Positions 52,147 through 60,394 of a DNA stretch of 64,000 bases are shown here, piece by piece (positions within the stretch are counted from its first letter, which is position 1; the number at the start of each line of letters is the position of its first letter). The position numbers and the translations under genes were made by a program. A model generated the notes under the pieces. That model searched no databases. It was not told the DNA's origin and worked only from the letters and a program-made list of their open reading frames with translations. Source of the DNA: UBA8752 sp049610565 (GTDB taxonomy: Bacteria > Bacteroidota > Bacteroidia > Flavobacteriales_D > Sanyastnellaceae); the NCBI GenBank assembly GCA_049610565.1, contig JBMYZR010000002.1, positions 62,001 to 126,000 of the forward strand, read 5' to 3'.

Positions 52147-53969
52147 CGCTTTCGGAGTTTCGAGAACGCATCAACGTCTTCCTGCACCCCCACCGGGACC
52201 GGGTCCTCTCGACCCTGAAGGCGGTCAATGTCCTGGTTTCCCTGTCCGCGTTCGGCTGTCTCGTGGCGTACTACGGATTCCCCCTGGAATCCGACACCGC
52301 GCACCGGCTCATCAGCGTCATCAAGACCAGCTTCGGGTTTTATGTCCTGCATTTCCTGATCCGGTGGTTCTTCGACTTCCACCCCCTGCAGTTCCTGCGG
52401 CGCAATGCGTTTGAAGCCGGACTGATGGGCCTGCTGGTCATCGAGGGCATCAGCGACGTGCTGACCGGCAAGGTGTTCCTCGGGCGGGCACTGGACCCCC
52501 TCGGCATTGAATCCGTGGAGGACTGGACGGTCTGGCTGGTGCAGGCCTACTTCCTCGTCGTCGTGATCATGGAACTCTCCGAACGGGCGCGCACCCTGCC
52601 ACGCTTCCGGTTCCACCCCGCCACCCTCTTCATCAGCAGCTTCCTTTTCCTCATCCTCGGCGGAACCGGTTTGCTGATGCTGCCCGAAATGACGGCGAAG
52701 AGCGGCGGCATGGACTTTCTTGACGCATTGTTCACCTCGACAAGCGCCACCTGTGTGACCGGTCTCATGATCGAGGATGCCGAGACGTTCTTCACCCACA
52801 AGGGCCATGTGGTGCTGATGGTCCTGATCAAGCTCGGCGGCCTGAACATCATCGCCTTCGGGTCGCTGTTGGCCCTCCTCGCCCGCTTTGGGGTCGGTGT
52901 CCGCCAGCACGACGTCATCGAGGACTTCGTCAACAGGGGCAGCATCCTCGGCAGCCGCGGCACCCTGGGCCGGGTCATCCTGTGGAGCATCGGCATCGAA
53001 GTCCTCGGGGCCATCGCCCTTTTCCTGCTGTGGCCGGGCGGGCTGTTCGACACGACGGGCGACCGGCTGTTCAACAGCGTGTTCCTGTCCATCAGCGCCT
53101 TCAACAACGCCGGCATCTCGCTCTTCAGCGGCGGCCTGGCCGACCCGAGGGTGGCCGAGGCGTGGCTGGTCCATTGGGCCGTCACGCTGCTCGTCTTCTT
53201 TGGCGCGCTGGGCATGGTGGCCATCTTCGACCTGTTCTCCCGGGACGCCTTGCGGGAGCGCATGCGCAACCCTTGGCGCCAGATCCGCTTTCCGACCAAG
53301 ATTGCCCTGTACTGCTCCCTCGGCCTCGTCGGCTTCGGCGCCGTGGCCTACCTCCTGCTCGAGTCGGGCGCTGGCGGCACACTGGACGGCATGGGCTGGA
53401 CCGGGCGCATCACCACGGCGTTCTTCCAGAGTGCGACCCGCACGAGTGGATTCAATACGGTCGACATCGGGGCCATCGGCACGCCCATGCTCTTCCTGCT
53501 GACCGTCCTGATGTTCATCGGGGCCTCGAGCTCTTCCACGGGAGGCGGCATCAAGACGAGCACGTTCGCCGTGGTCTTCGCCGACCTCATCGGCACCATC
53601 CGCGGCCTCCAGCACCCCCACCTGTTCAAGCGGACCATTGGCAAGACCCTCCGCAGCCGTGCCTGGGGCATCCTGATGTTCTTCCTCTTGTTCAACCTCA
53701 TCGGCACCTTCGCCCTGACGGTGACCGAGCCGCATCTCGTGAACCAGGACCGCGGATTCATGAACCTGCTGTTCGAGCAGGTCAGCGCACTTGGAACGGT
53801 GGGATTGAGCACCGGCATCACCGCCCAGATCAGCCCCATCGGCCGGGGAATCCTGATTGCCAGCATGATCATTGGCCGGGTCGGCACCCTGACGGTCGCC
53901 TTCGCCTTTGCCCGCTCGGTCGTGAGCCGGAACTACAAATACCCCGAAGGCCACACAATGGTGGGCTGA
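52143..53969 (+). CDS. TrkH/KtrB-family potassium transporter
   Basis: The 608-residue membrane subunit of a K+ uptake system. The four pore loops are visible, each with its filter Gly: TSTSATCVTGL, SISAFNNAGISL, QSATRTSGFNT and QVSALGTVGLSTG. The loop-gate segment with Gly/Ser-rich GASSSSTGGGIKTS after the third pore is also present. About 150 residues of extra N-terminal membrane region (LVSLSAFGCLVAYYGFPL ... FYVLHFLIRWFFDF) precede the TrkH core, as in many Bacteroidota members. The cytoplasmic NAD-binding partner (TrkA/KtrA) is not in the window. It is coupled to the kinase gene upstream by ATGA; menG follows after 16 bases. Confidence 0.94.
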   Translation: MTLSEFRERINVFLHPHRDRVLSTLKAVNVLVSLSAFGCLVAYYGFPLESDTAHRLISVIKTSFGFYVLHFLIRWFFDFHPLQFLRRNAFEAGLMGLLVIEGISDVLTGKVFLGRALDPLGIESVEDWTVWLVQAYFLVVVIMELSERARTLPRFRFHPATLFISSFLFLILGGTGLLMLPEMTAKSGGMDFLDALFTSTSATCVTGLMIEDAETFFTHKGHVVLMVLIKLGGLNIIAFGSLLALLARFGVGVRQHDVIEDFVNRGSILGSRGTLGRVILWSIGIEVLGAIALFLLWPGGLFDTTGDRLFNSVFLSISAFNNAGISLFSGGLADPRVAEAWLVHWAVTLLVFFGALGMVAIFDLFSRDALRERMRNPWRQIRFPTKIALYCSLGLVGFGAVAYLLLESGAGGTLDGMGWTGRITTAFFQSATRTSGFNTVDIGAIGTPMLFLLTVLMFIGASSSSTGGGIKTSTFAVVFADLIGTIRGLQHPHLFKRTIGKTLRSRAWGILMFFLLFNLIGTFALTVTEPHLVNQDRGFMNLLFEQVSALGTVGLSTGITAQISPIGRGILIASMIIGRVGTLTVAFAFARSVVSRNYKYPEGHTMVG

Positions 53970-53985
53970 TGCCGACCTTGCACCC

Positions 53986-54717
53986 ATGGGAACCCCGATC
54001 ACCCCGTATGACAGCGGTGACGCCAAGAAGGCGCAGGTCGCGCAGATGTTCGACAACATCGCGCACCGCTATGATTTCCTGAACCACTTCTTCAGCCTCG
54101 GCATCGACAAGTTGTGGCGGCGGAAGGCCGTCCGCATGATGTTGTCCGAGAAGCCGAATGAGGTGCTCGACGTGGCCACGGGGACGGCGGATTTCGCCAT
54201 CGAAGCGGCCCGCAAGGCACCCTCCCTCAACGTCGTGGGCGTGGACATTTCCGCGGGCATGCTCGACATCGGCCGGAAGAAAGTCAGCCGCGCGGGACAG
54301 GACGGACGTGTGGAGCTCGTCCTGGGAGATGGCGAATCCCTGCCCTTCGAGGACAACCGGTTTGACGCCTTCACCGTGGCCTTCGGGGTCCGCAACTTCG
54401 AAAACCTCACCGCCGGTCTGCGCGAAATGCAGCGCACGCTGAAGGCCGGTGGAAAGGGCTACATCCTGGAATTCTCCAAGCCCCGGATGTTCCCGATGAA
54501 ACAGCTGTTCTGGCTGTATTTCCGCTACATCATGCCCACGCTCGGGAAGTGGTTCTCCAAGGACGCCTCAGCCTACACCTACCTGCCGGAATCCGTCAAG
54601 ATCTTCCCCGAAGGTGAGGGCCTGAAGCGCATTCTGCTCGATTGCGGCTTCAGCGGCTGCGACCTTCATCCGCTGACCGGTGGCATTGCCACGCTCTACG
54701 TGGTGGACAAGGCATGA
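53986..54717 (+). CDS. menG: Demethylmenaquinone methyltransferase
   Basis: A 243-residue SAM-dependent methyltransferase (UbiE/MenG family), the last step of menaquinone synthesis. VAQMFDNIAHRYDFLNHFFSLGID is the family N-terminus (block MFDNIAHRYDFLNH). The SAM site is VLDVATGTADFAI, followed by VVGVDISAGML, LVLGDGESLPFEDNRFD-type (block GESLPFEDN) and FGVRNFEN. The C-terminal YTYLPESVKIFP is the signature of UbiE/COQ5. In Bacteroidota the quinone is menaquinone, so MenG is the better name. The stop overlaps the aroA ATG. Confidence 0.95.
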   Translation: MGTPITPYDSGDAKKAQVAQMFDNIAHRYDFLNHFFSLGIDKLWRRKAVRMMLSEKPNEVLDVATGTADFAIEAARKAPSLNVVGVDISAGMLDIGRKKVSRAGQDGRVELVLGDGESLPFEDNRFDAFTVAFGVRNFENLTAGLREMQRTLKAGGKGYILEFSKPRMFPMKQLFWLYFRYIMPTLGKWFSKDASAYTYLPESVKIFPEGEGLKRILLDCGFSGCDLHPLTGGIATLYVVDKA

Positions 54718-55976
54718 ACCTCGTCGTCCACCCCTCCGCCCTCTCCGGCCGGCTGACCGCGCCCCCTTCCAAAAGCCACATGCAACGGCTCGTGGCGGCT
54801 GCGCTGCTCGCCCCAGGGGAAAGCTGGATCCGCAACCCGTCCGATGCGGCAGACTGCTGGGCCGCCCTCTCGGTGGCCGCTGGACTGGGCGCCGACATCG
54901 AGGTGGGATCCGATGCCATCCGCATCGAAGGCGGTCTGCGCCCCCGCACCGACGCCCTCGAGATTGGAGAAAGTGGCCTCGGCATCCGCATGTTCTCCTC
55001 GATCGCCGCCCTCCACGATGCCCCCCTGACCCTCGTCGCGGACGGAACGCTGCGTGAGCGACCGATGCACATGGTGTCAGACGCGCTCACCCCAGCCGGG
55101 GTGGACATCCAACTCGTCGACGGCCATGCCCCCGTCACCTTGAAGGGTCCGCTGCGCGGAGGTGAATTCCACCTCGATGGCGGCCTCTCGAGCCAATTCC
55201 TGACCGGCCTCCTGATGGCCTTGCCCGCCGCCGAGGGAGACAGCGTGGTCCATGTCAAAGACTTGAAGAGCCGCCCCTACGTGGACATGACCATGGACGT
55301 CATGCAAAGCGCCGGGATCAGCCTGCGCCACGAGGAGTACGCACAGTTCCACGTGCCGGGAGGACAGGCCTATGTGCCGTTTGACCAGACGGTGGCCGGG
55401 GATTGGAGTGCAGGCGCCTTCCAGCTGGTGATCGCCGCGTTGACCGGCGACCCCTTCGTCGAGGTCGACGGACTGGGCAACACGCCCACGCAGGCCGATC
55501 AGGCCGTGACCGGCGCGTTGCTCTTGAGCGGCGCCAAGCTGATGAGGACGGAGACGGGCATCCGGGTGGACCGCGGGCGCCGGAAAGGGTTCCGCTTCGA
55601 CGCCACCCATTGTCCCGACCTCTTCCCCCCGCTCGCGGCCTATGCGGCCTTCTGCAAGGGGCCGACGACCCTCACCGGGCTGAACCGCCTGCAACACAAG
55701 GAAAGCGACCGGGGCGAAGCGATTGCCACGGAATTCGGCAAGGCCGGCATCCGGGTCGAACTGAACCCCGAAGAGGACAGCATGGTCATCCACCCAGGAC
55801 CGGTCCAGTCCGCCACGCTCGATGGCCGGGGCGACCACCGGATGGTCATGGCTGCCGCAGTGCTGGGGCTCGCAGGAGCGCCCATCGAAATCGAGGGCAT
55901 TGAAGCCGTGGAGAAGAGCTACCCGGCTTTCTTCGACGACCTGTCGGAAGTTGGTGCCACCTTCGGTCGAGCCTGA
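54714..55976 (+). CDS. aroA: 3-phosphoshikimate 1-carboxyvinyltransferase (EPSP synthase)
   Basis: Transfers enolpyruvate from PEP to shikimate 3-phosphate; it is the step before chorismate synthase. A 420-residue protein with PPSKSHMQRLVAAALL (Lys-Ser phosphate and PEP site), ESGLGIRMFSSI in place of the usual NSGTTxR block, and LDGGLSSQFLTGLLMALP. KSRPYVDMTMDVM and LQHKESDRGEAIA follow. The altered N-S-G-T-x-R-like motif (ESGLGIRM) occurs in many Bacteroidota EPSP synthases. The open frame begins 24 codons earlier inside menG; the ATG at 54714 overlaps the menG stop and starts the family-like LVVHPSALSGRLTAPPSK. Confidence 0.94.
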   Translation: MNLVVHPSALSGRLTAPPSKSHMQRLVAAALLAPGESWIRNPSDAADCWAALSVAAGLGADIEVGSDAIRIEGGLRPRTDALEIGESGLGIRMFSSIAALHDAPLTLVADGTLRERPMHMVSDALTPAGVDIQLVDGHAPVTLKGPLRGGEFHLDGGLSSQFLTGLLMALPAAEGDSVVHVKDLKSRPYVDMTMDVMQSAGISLRHEEYAQFHVPGGQAYVPFDQTVAGDWSAGAFQLVIAALTGDPFVEVDGLGNTPTQADQAVTGALLLSGAKLMRTETGIRVDRGRRKGFRFDATHCPDLFPPLAAYAAFCKGPTTLTGLNRLQHKESDRGEAIATEFGKAGIRVELNPEEDSMVIHPGPVQSATLDGRGDHRMVMAAAVLGLAGAPIEIEGIEAVEKSYPAFFDDLSEVGATFGRA

Positions 55977-56010
55977 CCCTCCCGAACCGAACTTGGGGCG
56001 TCCCTTCGGC

Positions 56011-56868
56011 ATGGCTTCCCTCCGCACCTCCGCCCTGACCCCATTGACCCAATTCCTCGGTGCCATCCGCGCCTGGTTCGGGGCCTTCGGCTACATGCGC
56101 CGCCAAGGGCTGAATGTCTACCACCTCGCCGGCCCCGTGGCCATCGCCGCCATCAGCCTGGCCGGTGTCGGCCTGACGGGCATGCTCTCCGAGCGAATCA
56201 AGGAGGTCCTTCTCCTGGGGTTGGACGCGATCGGATTGAACCCCGGTGACCTCGGCGCCTCTCCCGACGCGTGGTGGACCGACGCCTACCTCTGGGGTGC
56301 TTCCCAACTCGACTGGATGCTCGAATGGGGCGTGGCCCTGCTCGTGCTGTGGCTCAAGGTCAAGCTGACCAAATACCTGCTGCTGACCCTGATGGCCCCG
56401 GTCATGAGCGCCCTTGCCGGCTCCGTGCGGAAGCGGGAAATCGGATCGGCACCGCCCTTCAGCGCTGGCCAACTGCTCCGCGATGTCCTCCGTGGCGTCC
56501 GAACCTCGTCGGTCCTGTTGCTCGCCGAACTGGGCCTGTCCCTCTCGCTCGCCCTCTCCGGCCTCCTGTTGACCGTGTTCGCTGCCCCGCTCGCCATCCT
56601 GCTCTCCCCGGCCCTGCTGGTGGGCAGTTGGATGGTCGGCGCCTACTTCTACGGAGCGGCCGTCTTTGACGCGGTCTACGAGCAGGACGGCCTCGATTGG
56701 CGCACCTCCATCCGGCGCGGCTGGTCTGAGCGCGCCCGGCTCCTCGGCATTGGCGCCGTGTTCTCCGCCCTCCTCGCCGTTCCCTTCGTCGGGGTGTTCC
56801 TCGCCGCCTTCCTCGGCCCCATGCCCTGCACCACCGCGGCCGCCCGTTTGACCCATTCTGCCTCATGA
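56011..56868 (+). CDS. EI24/CysZ-like multipass membrane protein
   Basis: A 285-residue inner-membrane protein with about five to six hydrophobic segments: VAIAAISLAGVGLTGML, WMLEWGVALLVLWL, YLLLTLMAPVMSALAG, SLSLALSGLLLTVFAAPLAILLSPALL and GIGAVFSALLAVPFVGVFLAAF. The arrangement and the LTLMAPVMSALAG and AYFYGAAVFDAVYEQ blocks match the EI24/CysZ (PF07264) group; CysZ relatives take up sulfate, but no function can be assigned here. I chose the ATG at 56011 because the longer in-frame start lies within aroA. It overlaps mpl by ATGA. Confidence 0.82.
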   Translation: MASLRTSALTPLTQFLGAIRAWFGAFGYMRRQGLNVYHLAGPVAIAAISLAGVGLTGMLSERIKEVLLLGLDAIGLNPGDLGASPDAWWTDAYLWGASQLDWMLEWGVALLVLWLKVKLTKYLLLTLMAPVMSALAGSVRKREIGSAPPFSAGQLLRDVLRGVRTSSVLLLAELGLSLSLALSGLLLTVFAAPLAILLSPALLVGSWMVGAYFYGAAVFDAVYEQDGLDWRTSIRRGWSERARLLGIGAVFSALLAVPFVGVFLAAFLGPMPCTTAAARLTHSAS

Positions 56869-58241
56869 ACGTCCACTTCATCGCCATCGGGGGTGCTGCC
56901 ATGCACAACCTCGCCCTCGCCCTGCACCACCAGGGCCACACCGTCACAGGGTCGGACGACGCCATTCACGACCCGAGCCGAAGCCGCCTGGCCGCCGCTG
57001 GACTCCTCCCCGAGGAGATGGGGTGGCACCCAGAGCGTCTGCACGCCGACATCGACACCGTCATCCTGGGCATGCACGCCCACCCGGACAACCCTGAGCT
57101 CGCCCGCGCCCTCGAGCTCGGGCTGAACGTCGTCAGCTACCCGGAATACCTCTACTACGCCGCCCAGGACAAGCAACGCGTGGTCGTTGGAGGCAGCCAC
57201 GGCAAGACCTCCATCACCGCCATGCTGCTTCACGTCCTGCATCGCCTGGGCCGGACACCCGACTTCATGGTGGGCGCCCAGCTCACCGGCTTCGATCGCA
57301 TGGTGAGCCTCACCGACGCGCCGGACATGCTGCTCGAAGGGGACGAATACCTCAGCTCCCCGGTTGACCGGACCCCAAAGTTCCATTGGTATCGGCCCCA
57401 TTTGACCATCCTCACGGGCGTCGCCTGGGACCACATCAACGTGTTCCCGGACCCGGACATCTACCGCGAACAATTCTGCGAATACCTGCGCCGGGTCGAG
57501 CCCGACGGAACCGTGGTCTGGTGCGCGGAAGACGAGGAGCTCAAGCGGGCCGTGGACGCCGTGGCGCCCGAGCGGCCCGACATCCACTGGGTGCCCTACG
57601 GCACGCCGGACTTCACCATGGCCGACGGGACCCTCGAGATTCACATGGAAGGCCGGAGCACCCCGCTGCAGCTGGTGGGAACGCACAATGCGCTGAACCT
57701 CGCCGGCGCCCTGAAACTCGCCGAAGCGTGGGGCGTGGCCCCTGCGGATTTCCTCGACGCCGTCCAGGACTTCAAGGGCGCGGCCGGGCGCCTGGAACGC
57801 GTTCTCGACGACCCTGCCCGGCGCTGCACGGTCTTCCGGGATTTCGCCCACGCCCCCTCCAAGGTCATGGCGACCACCCGGTCCGTCCGGGACCAGTTCG
57901 GAGACCGCAAACTCGTGGCCGTGCTGGAGCTGCACACCTTTTCGAGCCTCAACCCGGACTTCCTGCCGACCTACGCGGGGGCCTTGGACGCCGCGGACGA
58001 AGGCTGGGTCTGCTATTCGCCGTCGGTGTTGGAACACAAGCGCCTGCCGCCACTCGACGTGGACACGGTGCGCGCGGCCTTTCAGCGGGAGGACCTTCAC
58101 GTGGTCGATGACCACACGGCCCTGACGGATGCGGTGCGAGGCACCGCTGGGGCGGGCACTGTGTTCCTTCTGATGAGCTCCGGACGCTTCGGTGGACTCG
58201 ACCTCACCGGCACCATCGAAACGGCCTTGGCGGCCTCCTGA
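56865..58241 (+). CDS. mpl: UDP-N-acetylmuramate:peptide ligase (Mpl-type, Mur ligase family)
   Basis: A 458-residue ATP-dependent ligase. HFIAIGGAAMHNLALALHHQGH is the Mpl/MurC N-terminal Rossmann site (block IAIGGAAMHNLALAL). VVVGGSHGKTSITAM is the P-loop, MLLEGDEYLSS and WDHINVFPD are the Mur-ligase core, and GAAGRLERV ... RDFAHAPSKV is the C-terminal domain. The sequence HGKTSITAM and the absence of the MurC-specific blocks favour Mpl, which reattaches recycled murein tripeptide to UDP-MurNAc. It is the last gene of the plus-strand run and converges, 3 bases apart, with the ZIP transporter gene. Confidence 0.88.
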   Translation: MNVHFIAIGGAAMHNLALALHHQGHTVTGSDDAIHDPSRSRLAAAGLLPEEMGWHPERLHADIDTVILGMHAHPDNPELARALELGLNVVSYPEYLYYAAQDKQRVVVGGSHGKTSITAMLLHVLHRLGRTPDFMVGAQLTGFDRMVSLTDAPDMLLEGDEYLSSPVDRTPKFHWYRPHLTILTGVAWDHINVFPDPDIYREQFCEYLRRVEPDGTVVWCAEDEELKRAVDAVAPERPDIHWVPYGTPDFTMADGTLEIHMEGRSTPLQLVGTHNALNLAGALKLAEAWGVAPADFLDAVQDFKGAAGRLERVLDDPARRCTVFRDFAHAPSKVMATTRSVRDQFGDRKLVAVLELHTFSSLNPDFLPTYAGALDAADEGWVCYSPSVLEHKRLPPLDVDTVRAAFQREDLHVVDDHTALTDAVRGTAGAGTVFLLMSSGRFGGLDLTGTIETALAAS

Positions 58242-58244
58242 GGG

Positions 58245-59066
58245 TCACCCCAACACCACGTCGAGCACCATCATCAGCACGAAGCCGAGGATGAAGCCGA
58301 GGGTGGCCACATCGGTGTACCGGTCCCGCTGGGTTTCCGGGATCACCTCCTCCACGACCACATAGATCATCGCACCGGCGGCAAAGGCCAACGCATAGGG
58401 CAGCATCGGCTCGATGGTCAACACGGCCACCGCCCCCACCACACCGGCCACCGGCTCCACGATGGCGCTCAGCTGGCCGAACCAGAAGGAGCGCTTCCGG
58501 GACACCCCCTGACGGCGCAGGGGCATGCTCACGGCGATGCCCTCCGGGAAATTCTGGATGCCAATGCCGAGCGCCAGCGCAATCGCTCCACCGATGGTCG
58601 CCCCTTCGAGGCCAGCTGCAGCCCCGCCGAACAGCACCCCCACAGCCAGCCCCTCGGGAATGTTGTGCAGCGTGATGGCCATGACGAGCAGTGTGGTGCG
58701 GTGCCAATCGGTCTTGGGCCCTTCCGCCTCCTTCTCGTCGAAGTTGATGTGGAGGTGGGGCGTCAGCTTGTCCAACGCGAAGAGAAACAGCGCCCCGACA
58801 ATGAATCCGATGGCCGCCGGCATCACACTGGCCATGCCCTCGCCCCCCGCCATGTCGATCGCCGGAATCAACAGGCCGAAACAGCTTGCGGCCACCATCA
58901 CCCCGCCGGTGAAGCCCAGCATGCCGTCCAACAGACGGCGGTGAAGCTCCTTGAAGAAGAAGACCAGGGAAGCCCCAGCTGCCGTCATCAGCCAGGTGAA
59001 CAAGGTGGCGATCAGAGCGGCCAGCACAGGCCCTGAATCCAGGAGAAAGCGTTCGATTCCGTTCAC
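58245..59066 (-). CDS. ZIP-family divalent metal transporter
   Basis: A 273-residue inner-membrane transporter with eight predicted helices that brings Zn2+, Mn2+ or Fe2+ into the cytoplasm. The metal-site helices are clear: ITLHNIPEGLAVGVLFGG (helix 4) and IQNFPEGIAVSMPL (helix 5). A His/acidic cytoplasmic loop (HLHINFDEKEAEG) separates helices 3 and 4. It resembles the GufA/ZupT branch. The start is GTG 59066 (read from Met, NGIERFLLD), 12 bases after the stop of the DtxR-type regulator, so the two form one operon. Regulation by that protein through the upstream palindrome is inferred. Confidence 0.9.
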   Translation of the reverse strand: MNGIERFLLDSGPVLAALIATLFTWLMTAAGASLVFFFKELHRRLLDGMLGFTGGVMVAASCFGLLIPAIDMAGGEGMASVMPAAIGFIVGALFLFALDKLTPHLHINFDEKEAEGPKTDWHRTTLLVMAITLHNIPEGLAVGVLFGGAAAGLEGATIGGAIALALGIGIQNFPEGIAVSMPLRRQGVSRKRSFWFGQLSAIVEPVAGVVGAVAVLTIEPMLPYALAFAAGAMIYVVVEEVIPETQRDRYTDVATLGFILGFVLMMVLDVVLG

Positions 59067-59078
59067 GTTGTCGTCAGG

Positions 59079-59789
59079 TTATGCAGGGTCGTCAGGGTCG
59101 GGGAACACAATGACCGGCTCGGGGTTGCTCTGGTCGACCCACAGCCGGGAAGCCACCGAAGGCGAGAGGGTCTGGACGTCTCCCGTGCTGGAGAATTGCA
59201 CCTCTGCACTGCCATCAAACGCATGGCGGGCCTGAAGGGTCATCCGGGTACCGAGGGCGATGCCGAGCACACCCAAATGGCGCAAAAAGGCGTCACGTCC
59301 GTCCACCACCCCCACCACGACGAGCTCCAGTCCTTTCGGGGCTTCAGAGAGCAACGTGCGCGCCGCGACGGACCGGAATCGCCCATTGGGCCCGGGAATG
59401 GCGTCACCGTGGGGGTCGAGCTTGGGAAATCCGAGAAAGGCATCCAGCCGGTTGGTCAGGTCTCGGCTGTTGATGTGTTCCAGCTCTTCGGCGATCTCGT
59501 GCACCTCGTCCCAATCAAAACCGAGGTGATCGACGAGGAAGCATTCCCAGAGCCTGTGACGGCGCAGAATGTCCATGGCAATGCGCTTCCCCTCGTCCGT
59601 CAGCCGGACCCCGTGGTAGCGCTTGTGCTCCACCCACTGGCGCTCACCGAGCCGCTTGAGCATCGCCGAGGTGCTCGCCGGCGTGGCCTTGACCCGGGCC
59701 GCCAATTCCGTGGTGCTCACCTGCTCCACCCCCTCCTCATGGAGATAGAGGATGGCCTTCAGGTAATTCTCGACGGACACGGTCGGCAT
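59079..59789 (-). CDS. DtxR/MntR-family metal-dependent transcriptional regulator
   Basis: A 236-residue repressor in three parts. A winged-helix DNA-binding domain covers residues 1-60 (VSTTELAARVKATPASTSAMLKRL is the recognition region, block ATPASTSAMLKRL). The dimerisation and metal-binding domain covers about 65-140 (HRLWECFLVDHLGF ... AEELEHINS). A C-terminal FeoA/SH3-like domain covers about 150-225 (LGIALGTRMTLQARHAF). At positions equivalent to Bacillus MntR Asp8 and Glu11 it has Asn8 and Lys11, so the metal site is not the MntR type; iron or mixed response is possible. The ATG lies 4 bases after a perfect TAATTTTG box, with a palindromic operator candidate 30 bases upstream. It is cotranscribed with the ZIP gene. 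Confidence 0.92.
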   Translation of the reverse strand: MPTVSVENYLKAILYLHEEGVEQVSTTELAARVKATPASTSAMLKRLGERQWVEHKRYHGVRLTDEGKRIAMDILRRHRLWECFLVDHLGFDWDEVHEIAEELEHINSRDLTNRLDAFLGFPKLDPHGDAIPGPNGRFRSVAARTLLSEAPKGLELVVVGVVDGRDAFLRHLGVLGIALGTRMTLQARHAFDGSAEVQFSSTGDVQTLSPSVASRLWVDQSNPEPVIVFPDPDDPA

Positions 59790-59793
59790 GGGA

Positions 59794-59801
59794 CAAAATT
59801 A
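59794..59801 (-). promoter_or_regulatory. -7-type promoter element directly before the DtxR-family regulator
   Basis: Minus strand TAATTTTG, exact match to TAnnTTTG, then 4 bases, then the ATG. Leaderless transcript predicted. Confidence 0.6.
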
Positions 59802-59819
59802 GACAGGTTCAATCTCATT

Positions 59820-59835
59820 TTTAGCCATGACTAAA
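59820..59835. promoter_or_regulatory. Candidate metalloregulator operator (palindrome)
   Basis: TTTAGCCATGACTAAA: 14 of 16 bases are palindromic, with outer TTTAG/CTAAA arms as in DtxR/IdeR-type boxes. It lies 18 bases upstream of the regulator's -7 box, overlapping the expected -33 region, so binding would block transcription. A half-site copy, TTTAGTC, is at 59887-59893, just before sixA. Confidence 0.5.
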
Positions 59836-59842
59836 CTTTTCA

Positions 59843-59867
59843 TTTGACTCTTTTGATTTTCTTTTGA
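59843..59867 (+). repeat. Three TTTGA direct repeats in AT-rich intergenic DNA
   Basis: TTTGA occurs at 59843, 59852 and 59863 (spacings 9 and 11). TTTG is the Bacteroidota -33 element, so one may serve sixA transcription; otherwise they may be protein-binding repeats. Confidence 0.35.
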
Positions 59868-59895
59868 GCCAAGCAAACAGTCACATTTTAGTCTT

Positions 59896-60384
59896 ATGCA
59901 ACTCGTGTTGATGCGCCATGGCAAGGCGGAAAACGGCCAAATGGGCCAGCGCGACCACGACCGTGCACTCGCCACACGGGGGGTGCTCAATGCCGCAGAC
60001 CAAGCGCGGGAGTTCCGCCCCGCAGCCGGGGATGGCATGATCGTGAGCGACGCCCTGCGAACCCGCCAGACTGCTGACACCTTGTTCAGTGCCTGGTCCG
60101 ACCTCGGGGAAGCGGACCTTCCAGAGAGGCGGGACACCCCACGGGGCTACCTGGCCACCGCCAGCCAATGGCTCGACCTGATGGCGATGGAGACCACCCC
60201 GAAGCGACTGTGGATCATCGGCCACAACCCGGGCATCAGCGCGCTGGTCACGGAATTGACGGGCGACTACATCGGCATGACCACCGCCGACATCGTGACG
60301 ATCGACCTGGCCATCGACCAGTGGTCCGACATCCGGCCGGGATGCGGATCGGTCCTGCGTCACCGCACCGGACGCGGCGCTTAA
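59896..60384 (+). CDS. SixA-type phosphohistidine phosphatase
   Basis: A 162-residue protein of the histidine phosphatase superfamily. The catalytic His8 is in LVLMRHGKAE. The second Arg is in VSDALRTRQTADTLF, and the C-terminal IIGHNPGISALVTEL supplies the second catalytic His. SixA removes phosphate from the HPt domain of ArcB in E. coli; the target here is unknown. The gene lies divergent from the metalloregulator with a shared AT-rich 106-base region, and its TAA stop is part of the promoter-like box of the next gene. Confidence 0.9.
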   Translation: MQLVLMRHGKAENGQMGQRDHDRALATRGVLNAADQAREFRPAAGDGMIVSDALRTRQTADTLFSAWSDLGEADLPERRDTPRGYLATASQWLDLMAMETTPKRLWIIGHNPGISALVTELTGDYIGMTTADIVTIDLAIDQWSDIRPGCGSVLRHRTGRGA

Positions 60385-60389
60385 CTTCC
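60382..60389 (+). promoter_or_regulatory. Possible -7-type element before the AI-2E family gene
   Basis: TAACTTCC, two changes from TAnnTTTG, 5 bases before the ATG at 60395. It shares TAA with the sixA stop. Confidence 0.3.
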
Positions 60390-60394
60390 CGCCC

